Below, piece by piece: positions 16,745-26,800 of a stretch of DNA of 64,000 bases. The first letter of the stretch is position 1; every line of letters begins with the position of its first letter. This DNA is from Dyadobacter beijingensis DSM 21582 (GTDB lineage Bacteria; Bacteroidota; Bacteroidia; Cytophagales; Spirosomataceae): positions 1,155,176-1,219,175 of the forward strand of contig NZ_KB907787.1 of assembly GCF_000382205.1 (NCBI RefSeq), given 5' to 3'. Both the position numbers and the translations under genes were made by a program. Below the pieces are notes generated by a model that saw only the letters and a list, made by a program, of their open reading frames with translations, was not told where the DNA came from and ran no database searches.

Positions 16745-16829
16745 GATTTACAAGCATTCACGTGCCCGGGAGCGGCGTGATACCAGATTGTTAATTTTTT
16801 TCAATTTTCTGGCCGTTTCTCGTGTTTTT

Positions 16830-16843
16830 GAAAACCGGTTTTC
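16830..16843. promoter_or_regulatory. Perfect palindrome of LacI-family operator type upstream of the glucosidase gene
   Basis: GAAAACCGGTTTTC is a perfect 14-base palindrome with a central CG, the layout used by many LacI-family repressors. It lies 50 bases before the glucosidase start at 16894, where an operator would act. No LacI-type gene is visible in the window, so the regulator would be encoded elsewhere. The assignment is inferred from symmetry, central CG and position. Confidence 0.45.
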
Positions 16844-16893
16844 TAAATTGGGTAATTATTGAAATTCATTCCTTTCGAAAAATTGACAGATTA

Positions 16894-19584
16894 ATGGCAC
16901 AAGGAGCTGAAAAAGTTAGATTGAGTCTTCAGAAAGAAAATAAGGGATGGAAAAAGTGGGGGCCTTACCTGTCTGAACGCCAATGGGGGACCGTTCGCGA
17001 GGATTACAGCGGGAATGGCGATGCCTGGAACTACATTACCCACGAAATGGCCCTTTCCAAAGCATACCGCTGGGGCGAGGACGGGATCGGTGGTTTTTCT
17101 GATAACAAACAGCATATATGTCTCTCGTTCGGGTTCTGGAACCATAAGGACAAAATATTGAAGGAACGGATCTTCGGACTGACTAACCGGGAATCGAACC
17201 ACGGGGAGGATGTGAAGGAAATGTACTATTACCTCGATAGCACGCCGACGCATTCGTACACCAAAATGCTTTACAAATACCCGCAGCAGCCATTTCCCTA
17301 CGAAAAATTGCGACAGGAGAACGGCCGGCGCGGTAAACAGGACCCGGAGTACGAAATCATGGACACCGGTGTGTTCGATAACGACGATTACTTCGATATC
17401 TTCATCGAGCACGCCAAGGCCGACGAGGAGGATATTCTCATGAAAGTGACGGTTTTCAACCGGGGGAAAGAGGACGCGCCCATCACGGTGCTGCCGCAGA
17501 TTATGTTCCGGAATACCTGGTCGTGGGGTTACGAGGCGTTCAACTACAAGCCGATCATGAATGGTATTTCCAACCGGCTGATCGAGGTAACCCACCGGAA
17601 ACATGGTAAATATAACCTATACCTCGACGGTGCGGATGAGCTGTTGTTCTGCGAGAACGAAACCAATTTCAAGAAACTTTACGGTACGGCCAATAATACC
17701 GCTTATCCTAAGGACGGTATCAATGATTATGTGATCAGCGGCCAGAAGAGCAATACCGTCAATCCGAACAATATCGGTACGAAAGCAGCGGCGCGTTTTA
17801 CCAAAACTATCAAAGGCGGCGAGAGCGCCACTTTCCGGCTGCGGTTCGTCAACCATACCATTTCAGAGCCATTCGGCGGGTTTGAGGACCTTTTTAGCAA
17901 GCGTATCCGGGAGGCTGACGAATTTTACGATGACCTTCAGCGCGACGTTGCGGACGCGGACCTGCGCTCGATCCAGCGGCAATCCTACGCCGGGATGCTT
18001 TGGAGCAAGCAGTTCTACTATTACAATGTATACGAATGGCTTAAAGGCGACCCCGCGCAGCCGGGCCCAAACCAGGGCCGGAAATGGGGCCGTAACTCGG
18101 GCTGGAAGCATTTATATGCGGCCAATATCATTTCAATGCCCGATAAATGGGAGTACCCGTGGTTTGCGGCATGGGACTTAGCCTTCCATTGCGTGCCGCT
18201 GGCAAGGGTGGATGCCGATTTTGCCAAAAGACAGCTCGAAATCCTCCTGCGCGAGTATTATATGCATCCGAACGGGCAGATACCTGCCTATGAGTGGAAC
18301 TTCTCCGACGTAAACCCGCCCGTACATGGCTGGGCGACGTGGAAAGTATACGAGATCGACCGCGAGCAGAACAATGGGGTGGGAGATATCGAGTTTTTGG
18401 AAAAAATATTCCATAAACTGCTCCTGAACTTCACATGGTGGGTCAACCAGAAGGACGATACGGGCAATAACATTTTCAGCGGCGGCTTCCTCGGGCTCGA
18501 TAACATAGGGGTATTCGACCGCTCTACGCCGATGCCGTTCGGCGGCAAGCTCCAACAGGCCGATGCTACGGGCTGGATGGCCATGTATACGCTCAATATG
18601 CTGCGCATTTCGGTGGAGATCGCCCTGGTGCACGGTGTTTACCAGGATATGGCTTCCAAATTCTTCGAGCACTTCCTGCACATTGCGGGCGCGATGGAGT
18701 CTATTGGCGGGAAAAATTCGTCGATCAGTCTCTGGGACGAGGAAGACCAGTTCTATTACGATGTGATCCACATTCCGAACGGACAAAGTATTTTGCTGAA
18801 AGTACGCTCGATCGTAGGCCTTATCCCGCTTTTTGCCGTAGAAATTCTGGACCCGCAGAATCTGGACAAACTACCGGTTTTCAAACGGCGTGTGGAATGG
18901 GTGTTGGCCAACCGGCCGGACCTGGCGAGGTTGATATCGCGGTGGTTCGAGTCGGGAAAAGGCGAGAACAGGCTGCTGTCGATCCTGCGCGGGCACCGGA
19001 TGAAGATGATCATGAAACGGATGCTCGATGAGAGCGAATTCCTGTCGGATTACGGCGTGCGGGCGTTGTCCAAATACCATGAGCAGAACCCGTACAAGTT
19101 TTATATCAATGGGGAGGTGTTGCAGGTAGATTACACGCCGGCGGAAGCATTGACCGACATTATGGGCGGTAACTCCAACTGGCGCGGCCCGATCTGGTTC
19201 CCGCTGAACTACCTCATTTTCGACTCCCTGATGAAATTCCATTCCTATTACGGCGAGGATTTCATGATCGAATACCCGACCAATTCCGGCAACCTGACAA
19301 CGATCAAAGACGCCGCACTGGCCATTGCATGCCGGTTGATCGACATTTTCAAGAAGGATTCGGAAGGGAAAAGGGCGGTGTACGGGCACGATGAAAAAAT
19401 GCAGAAAGACCCGAATTTTAACGAGCACGTTCTTTTTTACGAATATTTCCACGGCGACAATGGCCGCGGCTGCGGCGCAAGCCACCAGACGGGCTGGACA
19501 GGGCTCGTAGCGGAGCTGATCCACAAAACGGCCAAAGAACAGTTTTCGGCGATCGAGAAAGAGCCGGTTGAAATCAGTAAATAG
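16894..19584 (+). CDS. Large glucosidase of the GH63 / MGH1-like family
   Basis: 896-residue cytoplasmic glycoside hydrolase; no signal peptide follows the start MAQGAEKVRLSLQKEN. An N-terminal beta-sandwich region (WGPYLSERQWGTVREDYS, FGLTNRESNHGEDVKEMYYY) precedes an (alpha/alpha)6 toroid with WEYPWFAAWDLAFHCVP, YLDN-like FLGLDNIGVFDRST and NSNWRGPIWFPLNYL. Those blocks are typical of GH63-like enzymes acting on mannosylglycerate or alpha-glucosides. The acid in AWDLAFH and the Glu near the C-terminus are the likely catalytic pair. The next gene is a phospho-sugar mutase, which suggests glucose or mannose release feeding hexose-phosphate metabolism. The upstream frame to 16822 is open but would cover the LacI-like palindrome. 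Confidence 0.82.
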   Translation: MAQGAEKVRLSLQKENKGWKKWGPYLSERQWGTVREDYSGNGDAWNYITHEMALSKAYRWGEDGIGGFSDNKQHICLSFGFWNHKDKILKERIFGLTNRESNHGEDVKEMYYYLDSTPTHSYTKMLYKYPQQPFPYEKLRQENGRRGKQDPEYEIMDTGVFDNDDYFDIFIEHAKADEEDILMKVTVFNRGKEDAPITVLPQIMFRNTWSWGYEAFNYKPIMNGISNRLIEVTHRKHGKYNLYLDGADELLFCENETNFKKLYGTANNTAYPKDGINDYVISGQKSNTVNPNNIGTKAAARFTKTIKGGESATFRLRFVNHTISEPFGGFEDLFSKRIREADEFYDDLQRDVADADLRSIQRQSYAGMLWSKQFYYYNVYEWLKGDPAQPGPNQGRKWGRNSGWKHLYAANIISMPDKWEYPWFAAWDLAFHCVPLARVDADFAKRQLEILLREYYMHPNGQIPAYEWNFSDVNPPVHGWATWKVYEIDREQNNGVGDIEFLEKIFHKLLLNFTWWVNQKDDTGNNIFSGGFLGLDNIGVFDRSTPMPFGGKLQQADATGWMAMYTLNMLRISVEIALVHGVYQDMASKFFEHFLHIAGAMESIGGKNSSISLWDEEDQFYYDVIHIPNGQSILLKVRSIVGLIPLFAVEILDPQNLDKLPVFKRRVEWVLANRPDLARLISRWFESGKGENRLLSILRGHRMKMIMKRMLDESEFLSDYGVRALSKYHEQNPYKFYINGEVLQVDYTPAEALTDIMGGNSNWRGPIWFPLNYLIFDSLMKFHSYYGEDFMIEYPTNSGNLTTIKDAALAIACRLIDIFKKDSEGKRAVYGHDEKMQKDPNFNEHVLFYEYFHGDNGRGCGASHQTGWTGLVAELIHKTAKEQFSAIEKEPVEISK

Positions 19585-19635
19585 TATCCACACTTACATT
19601 TTATCATTCTCTTAATTTATTCTCTTTAACTCATT

Positions 19636-21399
19636 ATGACTGCAAAATTGGAACCGAATGTGATGACCAAAGTGAGCAGCTGGCTCAACGGTGATTACGA
19701 TATCGATACAAAACAATCCATTCAACAACTGATTGATGAAGGCAACGATACTGAACTGACAGACGCGTTTTACAAGGACCTCGAATTCGGAACGGGCGGT
19801 TTGAGGGGCCTCATCGGCATCGGTTCCAACCGCATGAACCGCTACACGGTCGGCAGCGCTACGCAGGGTTTGGCCAATTACCTCAACAAGGCATTCCCGA
19901 ATGAGGAAAAAAGCGTGGCCGTGGCTTACGACAGTCGTATTAAATCGGACGAGTTTGCGAAGATCATCGCCGATATTTTCACAGCCAACGGCATTTCCGT
20001 GTACCTGTTCGAAGCATTGCGCCCGACGCCTGAGCTTTCCTTCGCGATCCGTTTGCTGGGCTGCAAAAGCGGGGTAGTGGTAACGGCTTCACACAACCCC
20101 AAAGAATATAACGGTTACAAAGCCTACTGGACCGACGGTTCGCAAGTGGTAGCGCCGCACGATACCAACATTATCAACGAAGTAAATGCAATCACTTCCA
20201 TTGACCAGGTGAAATTCGACGGCGATGCGTCGAAAATCACGAAGATCGGTGCGGATGTGGATGAAAAATACATTGACCATATCCTGTCCCTGTCCATTTC
20301 GAAAGGTGCATTGGAACGTCAGAAAGACCTGAAAATCGTGTATACGCCGCTGCACGGAACGGGCGTCACACTCGTGCCGCAATTGCTCGGTAAAATGGGC
20401 TTCCAGGCCGTAACCGTGATCGAAGAACAGGCCGAACCGAAAGGCAATGGCCAATTCCCGACGGTGGTTTATCCCAACCCCGAGGAAAGCGAAGCGATGT
20501 CCAAAGCCGTTGAAAAGGCCAGGGAAATCGACGCGGACCTCGTCATGGGCACCGACCCTGATTCCGACCGTGTAGGTATCGCGGTGAAAAACCACCACGG
20601 CGAAATCCAGCTTTTGAATGGCAATCAGACGGCCAGCGTCCTCATTTATTATCTTCTGAACGCCTGGAAAGACGCCGGAAAACTCACCGGGACGCAGTTT
20701 GTGTGCAAAACCATCGTAACCACCGACCTGATTGACAAGATGGCGGCAGCTTACGACGTGAAATGCTACAACACGCTCACCGGTTTCAAATACATAGCCC
20801 AGGTAATCCGTGAGAAGGAAGGCCAGGAGCAGTTCATCGGCGGCGGGGAGGAAAGCTACGGCTACCTCATCGGCGACGCGGTGCGTGACAAGGACGCGAT
20901 CGCTTCCTGCGCGATGATCGCCGAGCTGACGGCCTATGCCAAAGACAAGGGCCTGAGCCTCTTCGATATGCTGATGGAAATCTACAAACAGTTTGGTTTC
21001 TATTACGAAGGGCTGATCTCGCTGACCAAAAAGGGTAAATCCGGCGCAGACGAAATCCAGCAAATGATGGCCGATTTCCGCGCTAACCCGCCGAAAACCA
21101 TCGCAGGCTCGCCGGTAGTACGCATGGACGACTATAAGGCATTAACCACTACCGATTTCAAAACGCATGCGACCACATCCATTCCATCTGGCGAAATGGG
21201 TATCGAATCGTCGAATGTACTGCAATTCTTCACCGAAGACGGCACGAAATTCACCTGCCGCCCGTCGGGCACCGAGCCAAAGATCAAGTTCTACGTAGGC
21301 GTTCGCGCAGCACTCGAAAAGAGCGAGGATTTCGACAGCGTTTACGCTTCACTGAAAGACAAAGTGAAGGCGATCGGCGAGGAGCTGAATTTGAAATAA
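19636..21399 (+). CDS. Phospho-sugar mutase (phosphoglucomutase/phosphomannomutase family)
   Basis: Alpha-D-phosphohexomutase that interconverts hexose 1- and 6-phosphates through a phosphoserine. The active Ser152 lies in VVVTASHNPKEYNG, the Mg-binding loop is GTDPDSDRVGIAV, the sugar-binding loop is GGGEESYGYLIG, and the phosphate-binding loop is CRPSGTEPKIKFYV. All four domains are complete in 587 residues, the length of the PGM2-like group. Glucose 1-phosphate and mannose 1-phosphate are both possible substrates. It follows the glucosidase gene by 51 bases and may share its transcript. A strong terminator follows. Confidence 0.93.
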   Translation: MTAKLEPNVMTKVSSWLNGDYDIDTKQSIQQLIDEGNDTELTDAFYKDLEFGTGGLRGLIGIGSNRMNRYTVGSATQGLANYLNKAFPNEEKSVAVAYDSRIKSDEFAKIIADIFTANGISVYLFEALRPTPELSFAIRLLGCKSGVVVTASHNPKEYNGYKAYWTDGSQVVAPHDTNIINEVNAITSIDQVKFDGDASKITKIGADVDEKYIDHILSLSISKGALERQKDLKIVYTPLHGTGVTLVPQLLGKMGFQAVTVIEEQAEPKGNGQFPTVVYPNPEESEAMSKAVEKAREIDADLVMGTDPDSDRVGIAVKNHHGEIQLLNGNQTASVLIYYLLNAWKDAGKLTGTQFVCKTIVTTDLIDKMAAAYDVKCYNTLTGFKYIAQVIREKEGQEQFIGGGEESYGYLIGDAVRDKDAIASCAMIAELTAYAKDKGLSLFDMLMEIYKQFGFYYEGLISLTKKGKSGADEIQQMMADFRANPPKTIAGSPVVRMDDYKALTTTDFKTHATTSIPSGEMGIESSNVLQFFTEDGTKFTCRPSGTEPKIKFYVGVRAALEKSEDFDSVYASLKDKVKAIGEELNLK

Positions 21400-21425
21400 G
21401 ACCTTAATCAGGTTTAATATACGTG

Positions 21426-21454
21426 AAGGCGGCCCATTCGGGCCGCCTTTTTTG
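21426..21454 (+). terminator. Strong hairpin terminator after the phospho-sugar mutase gene
   Basis: AAGGCGGCCC and GGGCCGCCTT form a ten-base-pair GC-rich stem around ATTC, followed by TTTTTT. It lies 27 bases after the mutase stop and just before the end of the convergent BlaR1-like gene. Confidence 0.93.
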
Positions 21455-21456
21455 CG

Positions 21457-23229
21457 TTATCGGGCATATACTATAATGTATTTTCGTCGGGCACTGTCTT
21501 CGAGTAACGTCACCCGCTCGACTTTCGAAATAGGCAATTCATTCAGCTCAGTGAAAGTGGTTGTACCGGTGTTGAGATACAATGTGGCGTTTTTGTGATA
21601 ATCCGAAATTTGAAGCGTATTCGCCGCTGACGTACCAATGCCGTTCTTGTTGTAAGACTGCGCGGCATTCGGTCCGATGAGCAGTTGGCGTGTATAGGTG
21701 CGTGCGGAATGCGCGCCAAGGCTTTGCCCCAATTTGAATTCAAAATAGGCGACCTCATTTCGTTTTGCAATCGCAAGTGCTTTTTCGTAATCCTGCTCCA
21801 TTTCATTGAGTAAAGGTGCAGGCGGAAGTCGGCCCATTCCGCTCTCAAAGCCCGAAATGAAGCCTGAATAGCCTTTCATAGGTTCAAATTCGGCATCTCC
21901 TTGCTCTTCGCCGGTCCCGTAGCCGCCTTTTGAACTGATACGAACCGACACGGCGGTAATGTATTGTTGCAGCGGGTCGAATTGTAATTTATTGACTTCA
22001 AACTCCTGCCCGAATTTTTTCATGACTGCTTTGATGGCGTTAATGTCATCCCATGTCGTCAATGGCGTGATGGCCCAGTACAATGTCTTGTTGACGATCA
22101 AAATGCCTTTCGTTGATTTCGGCTCAAATTCTTCTGACTTTGCATTCTCTACGTTAGTTGCTCTATCACGTGAAAGTTTGCTGGCGTTCGTTGAGGAGTC
22201 GGTTTCTGATTTATACTTTTCGTCCGTAAAAGCTTGATTATCGGATGCCTTTGTATCAATCACTTCCCCAACCAGTGGCGTCACAAACGGGCGGATCTCT
22301 TTCGGTGTCAGCCGGATCATCTGCTCACGGTAAGGTGCCACGAATGCCGACGAAATGTAAATCAATGCAAGCGCGACCGCATACTTTCCCCAAACTAAGT
22401 AGTGCGACGGTTTTCGGTTCATCATTTTAATTCGTTTTTTAAGCAACGACTGAGCAAATGAATTGGTCAGTGGTAGCTCGTGCGTACGCAGTGCGGTATT
22501 GAGCAGGTTGTATTGATATTGTTTTTTCTCAAAACCATTATCCAGCACAGCGCGATCGGCCAGGTATTCGAGGTTTTCCTGCACAAGTTTTTGGTGTACC
22601 CAGGCAAACGGGTTGAACCACAGGAAAATGCGCTGAATTTCGCCCAGCAACAAATCAGCACTATGCCACTGCCGGGCGTGTTCCGACTCGTGAGCGACGA
22701 TATTCCGCAACTCTGAATCCGAATGCTTTTCCACATCAAGAATGATCCATTTAAAGAAAGAGTAGGGCGTCGAGCCAGCCACTCTAACAATGCATGTTCC
22801 ATTCACGCATTGCTCCTTCTTGCCTCGTGTTACGATGAAAAATAGCCGCCCGATTTGAAAAAGAAAATAAGCCGACAGCGCCAAAACCCCACCCAGATAT
22901 AGCACGATCATCCATTCAGCTGTATTTACCGATGATCCAGCGGTCGCGGACGTCACATGCAACGCCTCGAATTGTACGGTGGCAAGTGGGGTGCCTAGCA
23001 TCGGGAGCTTGCCTACTACTTTCGGAATGCTATGATGAAATTCTGCCTGCACAGCTTTCGGGCCCCAGTCGGGAAGTTTTACGAGCGGCAGCGTCCAGGC
23101 TGCTGCGGCATTGAGCCACAACAGAATGCGGTTTAGTTTTGAAAAAGTCTCAAACTGAATGAGCCAGCGGTAGGCCAGTGTAAGAACAGCCAGTACCAGA
23201 CTGACTTTCATAAGGTAAGGGATCAGCAT
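21457..23229 (-). CDS. BlaR1-like M56 family membrane peptidase
   Basis: Membrane zinc metallopeptidase (590 aa) that in characterised systems senses a signal and cleaves the BlaI repressor. The N-terminal third has several membrane helices (KVSLVLAVLTLAYRWL, LNAAAAWTLPLV). The zinc motif HExxH is VAHESEHARQ, with the third ligand in ENLEYLADRAVL, and another helix follows at about residue 277 (YAVALALIYISSAFVA). The C-terminal 290 residues are extracytoplasmic. They show no penicillin-binding SxxK/KTG set, so beta-lactam sensing is not supported. The last residues contain VERVTLLEDSARRKYIIVYA, a short strand pattern seen in TonB plug-like sensor tails. The partner blaI-like gene ends 30 bases upstream. 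Confidence 0.85.
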   Translation of the reverse strand: MLIPYLMKVSLVLAVLTLAYRWLIQFETFSKLNRILLWLNAAAAWTLPLVKLPDWGPKAVQAEFHHSIPKVVGKLPMLGTPLATVQFEALHVTSATAGSSVNTAEWMIVLYLGGVLALSAYFLFQIGRLFFIVTRGKKEQCVNGTCIVRVAGSTPYSFFKWIILDVEKHSDSELRNIVAHESEHARQWHSADLLLGEIQRIFLWFNPFAWVHQKLVQENLEYLADRAVLDNGFEKKQYQYNLLNTALRTHELPLTNSFAQSLLKKRIKMMNRKPSHYLVWGKYAVALALIYISSAFVAPYREQMIRLTPKEIRPFVTPLVGEVIDTKASDNQAFTDEKYKSETDSSTNASKLSRDRATNVENAKSEEFEPKSTKGILIVNKTLYWAITPLTTWDDINAIKAVMKKFGQEFEVNKLQFDPLQQYITAVSVRISSKGGYGTGEEQGDAEFEPMKGYSGFISGFESGMGRLPPAPLLNEMEQDYEKALAIAKRNEVAYFEFKLGQSLGAHSARTYTRQLLIGPNAAQSYNKNGIGTSAANTLQISDYHKNATLYLNTGTTTFTELNELPISKVERVTLLEDSARRKYIIVYAR

Positions 23230-23259
23230 AAGTCGGCGGATTAATGGTTTAGATCAATA

Positions 23260-23628
23260 CTATACTCCTTCTTCGATCATCCGGATGATCTCACGCAGGT
23301 CGTCCGGTGTCACTTTTTCCTGTTTGGCGAAATAGGCCACAAGGTCCTTGTAGGAATGGTTGAAGTACCCTCCAACGACCTTGTTCAGGACGAAGTGATT
23401 TTGATAATCCTCCTGCTTCACGACCGGAAAATACTCGTACGTGTTCCCGAACTGCCGGTGCGATACATACCCTTTCTCTTCCAGGTTTCGGATCATGGTC
23501 GAAAGTGTATTGTAGTGCAGCCTGGGTTCGGTAAAAAGCGGAAGCATGTCTTTCACGAATGCGGCGCCTTGCTTCCACAGCACCTGCATCACTTCTTCTT
23601 CTTTGTTGGTTAGCTTTTCAAGTTCCAT
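23260..23628 (-). CDS. BlaI/MecI/CopY family repressor
   Basis: 122-residue winged-helix repressor. The family pattern is clear: LTNKEEEVMQVLWKQGAAFV, then LHYNTLSTMIRNLEEKGYVSHR as recognition helix and wing, then a C-terminal dimerisation helix (KVTPDDLREIIRMIEEGV). BlaI proteins are inactivated by proteolysis by their BlaR1-type partner, encoded here 30 bases downstream. The target genes of this pair are not shown by the sequence, apart from probable autoregulation through the tandem dyads at 23643-23677. Confidence 0.92.
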   Translation of the reverse strand: MELEKLTNKEEEVMQVLWKQGAAFVKDMLPLFTEPRLHYNTLSTMIRNLEEKGYVSHRQFGNTYEYFPVVKQEDYQNHFVLNKVVGGYFNHSYKDLVAYFAKQEKVTPDDLREIIRMIEEGV

Positions 23629-23642
23629 GCGGTAAATATTGA

Positions 23643-23677
23643 AACTATTTTTATAGTTAACAAACTATTTTTCTAGT
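23643..23677. promoter_or_regulatory. Tandem dyads, probable BlaI-like operator
   Basis: Two copies of ACTA-N6-TAGT lie just upstream of the blaI-like start at 23628: the first within AACTATTTTTATAGTT (23643-23658) and the second as ACTATTTTTCTAGT (23664-23677). Their centres are exactly 20 bases apart, so two dimers would bind on the same face. BlaI/MecI operators are similar short dyads built on ACTA/TAGT or ACA/TGT halves. Binding by the adjacent repressor is inferred. Confidence 0.65.
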
Positions 23678-23847
23678 AATAATTTTTTCGGACAAAAAAC
23701 GATGATTGTCAAAACGGCGTTCGGCACGACTATTGAACCGTTAATTAACCAATAAGTCACCTTTTGTTTTCTTAAAGTGATTTTGCATAATACTTTTTGA
23801 AGAATGGATAGTAAATTACAAGTATCATATAACGACACCTGACTAAC

Positions 23848-26800
23848 ATGATGAAAAAACTACTACACAGCAACCTGGCGTTGCTTGGGCTGGTCCTGGC
23901 GCTTTGCTGGAATGCGGCCTGGGCGCAGGACGGGTCGCTGACGGGAAAAGTCACCGACAAGGACGGGGCAGAGATCCCCGGTGTGAGCGTCGCCGTGAAA
24001 GGCACTTCGCGCGGCACTTCTACGGACGGGAATGGGACGTACTCGATCCAGGCAGCACCCGGAGCGGTGCTGGTTTTCAGCTTTATCGGTTTTAAAAAGC
24101 AAGAAGTCGTCGTGACGGCGCAGCGAACAAACGTCAATGTGCAGATGGAGCCCGACGTGTCGATGCTCGACGAGGTGGTGGTGACCGCCCTCGGGCAGAC
24201 GCAGGAAAAGCGCGCGATCGGCTATTCGGTGCAGTCCATCCGGTCGGACGAGATCAGGGAATCGGGTAACCCTAACATGGTGGGCGCATTGCAGGGCAAG
24301 ATCGCCGGGGCGGTGATTACCGGCTCGGGGGGCGCACCGGGAGCCGGCGTGAACATCATTCTGAGGGGCATTACGTCGCTCAGCGGCAGTGCCGACAACC
24401 AGCCGCTCTTCGTGATCGACGGCATTATCATCAGCAATTCCACCACAGCCGGCAGCCCGTTGCCCAGCGCCGGATCGGCCTCGCCGGGGGCTTCCGAGCA
24501 ATTTGCGAACACCAATCGCGCGGCCGATATCAATCCCGACGATATTGAAAGCATTTCCGTTCTGAAAGGCCCTGCCGCCACGGCGCTTTATGGGCTGCGG
24601 GCTTCCAATGGGGCCATTATCATCACCACCAAGCGGGGTAAGTCGGGTAAACTGAATGTGTCGCTCTCGCTATCGGGCGGCGTGGACGTGCTCGGTAAGT
24701 CGCCCGACATTCAGACGCGCTTCATCCAGGGACGTTTCGGGGAGTTCATTTCGCCCACCGAAGTACGCCAGCGGACGCCCTACCAATCTTTCGGCCCGTC
24801 CATTATCGGTAATACCACCGACCGCATTTACGATAATTTCCGTGGTTTTTACCAGACCGGTTTCCGCACCAATAATAACATTTCCCTCACCAAAGGCAGC
24901 GAAAAGGGCAATATCTATGTTTCGGCCGGGCATAACTATCAGCAGGGCATTGTGCCGGCCACGCATTTCGAACGGACTTCCGCCAAAATCGCCGGTACTT
25001 ACAATTTTACCAAACGCTTCTCTGCGTCGGGCTCATTCAACTACGTCCGTTCCGGCGGAAAACGCCCGCCGGCAGGCGACAAATCGGTATTCAGCGCATT
25101 GTCGTATTGGCCCAATACCTATGACGTCAACGACTATCTGAACCCGGACGGCTCCTACAAAAACCTGCTGCCGGGCTTCACCGACAACCCGGTGTACCTC
25201 GTCAAAAAAAGCCCGCGTATCGACGCTGTGAACCGCTATATTGCCGATCTGACATTGAACTATAACATCATCGACTGGCTTTCCGCCAAATACCAGATCA
25301 CGATGGATGCATTCAACGAGCGGCGGAAACGGCAGGTGGATAGCACATTCGACGTGGGGACTGCCGTGAAAGGCTTTTTGATCAAGGAAAACATCAACTA
25401 TCGCGAAGTCAACTCCAACCTGTACCTGACTGCCACGAAGCAGCTGAACGAGAACTGGAACGGCTCGCTGATGGTCGGTAACTCGGTAGTGGGCAGCAAG
25501 CGGCCCGACAGCTACTACGAGCGCGGCGAGGGCTGGAAAGCGCCGTTTACGGACGAAATAAGCAGTTACCGCAACCAGCAGAAACGTTTTTACTCACCAT
25601 TGGAATACCGCATTGTCAGCTTCTTCGCCGACGCCAAGCTGAGTTACAAGGACATTTTGTACCTGAATGCGACGGGCCGGAACGACATCGTTTCGACGCT
25701 GCCCACAGCCAACAACTCATTCTTCTACCCGTCGTTCAGCGCCGGCTATATTTTTACGGAAAACCTGCCGAAGAACAACATTCTGAGTTACGGAAAGCTG
25801 CGTGCCTCGTGGGCGCAGGTGGGCAAGGGCACGGACCCCTACGTGATAGGCGTGTATTACGAGCTGGCCGACAACTTTCCGTTCGGTAATACGGTGCCGG
25901 GCTACATCAGGCGCTCCACCACGGCGGCCGATAACCTCAGGCCCGAGCGTACGACGTCCATCGAATTCGGTACCGAACTCCGGTTTTTCAGTAACCGGCT
26001 TATGCTCGACGCGACCTATTTCACGATGGACAGCAAGGACCAGATCGTCCGTGCGCCGGTGTCGAATGTGTCGGGATATTCATTTTATTATACCAATATC
26101 GGCCTGATCCGCAACAAGGGCGTGGAACTGCTGGCGACTTTCAAGCCGCTGCAAACGGCACGGTTTACCTGGGATATGTCTTTGAATTTTACCAAAATGT
26201 CGGGAAAGGTGATCGAAATGCCCGATGAGCTCGAAGAAATCTCCTATTTCGATAATGGCAGCCGCGGCGTGCTGAAAGTGCGTGAGGGAAGTAAATTGGG
26301 TGATTTGTGGGGCCTCGATTATCTCCGCGCGCCGGATGGCCAGCTGCTGATCCAGTCGAACGGCTTCCCGCTCACCAGCCAGGTCACCACGCCATACGGC
26401 AATGCACTGCCAGACTGGACGGCCGGCTTGACGAACACCTTCAATTATCGCGGGCTCGGCCTGTCGTTCCTGTTCGAATGGCGGCAAGGCGGGGATGTGG
26501 TGGACCTCGGTGAGCGCAATGCATTCCGGGCCGGGTCGATCGAGATCACGGAAAAGCGTTATGAGCAGGTCGTTTTCAAAGGTGTGGTGGAGAAAAAGGG
26601 TGCCGACGGCTCGGTGACCTATGTGCCTAATACCAAAGCGGTGATCCTGGACGATGCATTCTACAATCCTTCTACGGCCCGCTACATGGGTAATTCCGCT
26701 CAATTCAATATCCAGGACGGTTCCTGGTTCCGTTTGCGGACGGTGGGCCTCTCGTACGCGATCCCGAAAACGGCATTGGCCAAATCCGTTTTCAAAGGCG

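Noticed and set aside
20089-21063. 324-codon open frame on the minus strand opposite the phospho-sugar mutase
   Set aside because: Antisense shadow of a strongly conserved gene; no start signal or family resemblance.
21457-23628. Beta-lactam resistance operon
   Set aside because: BlaI/BlaR1-type proteins are present, but there is no beta-lactamase and no penicillin-binding sensor domain.
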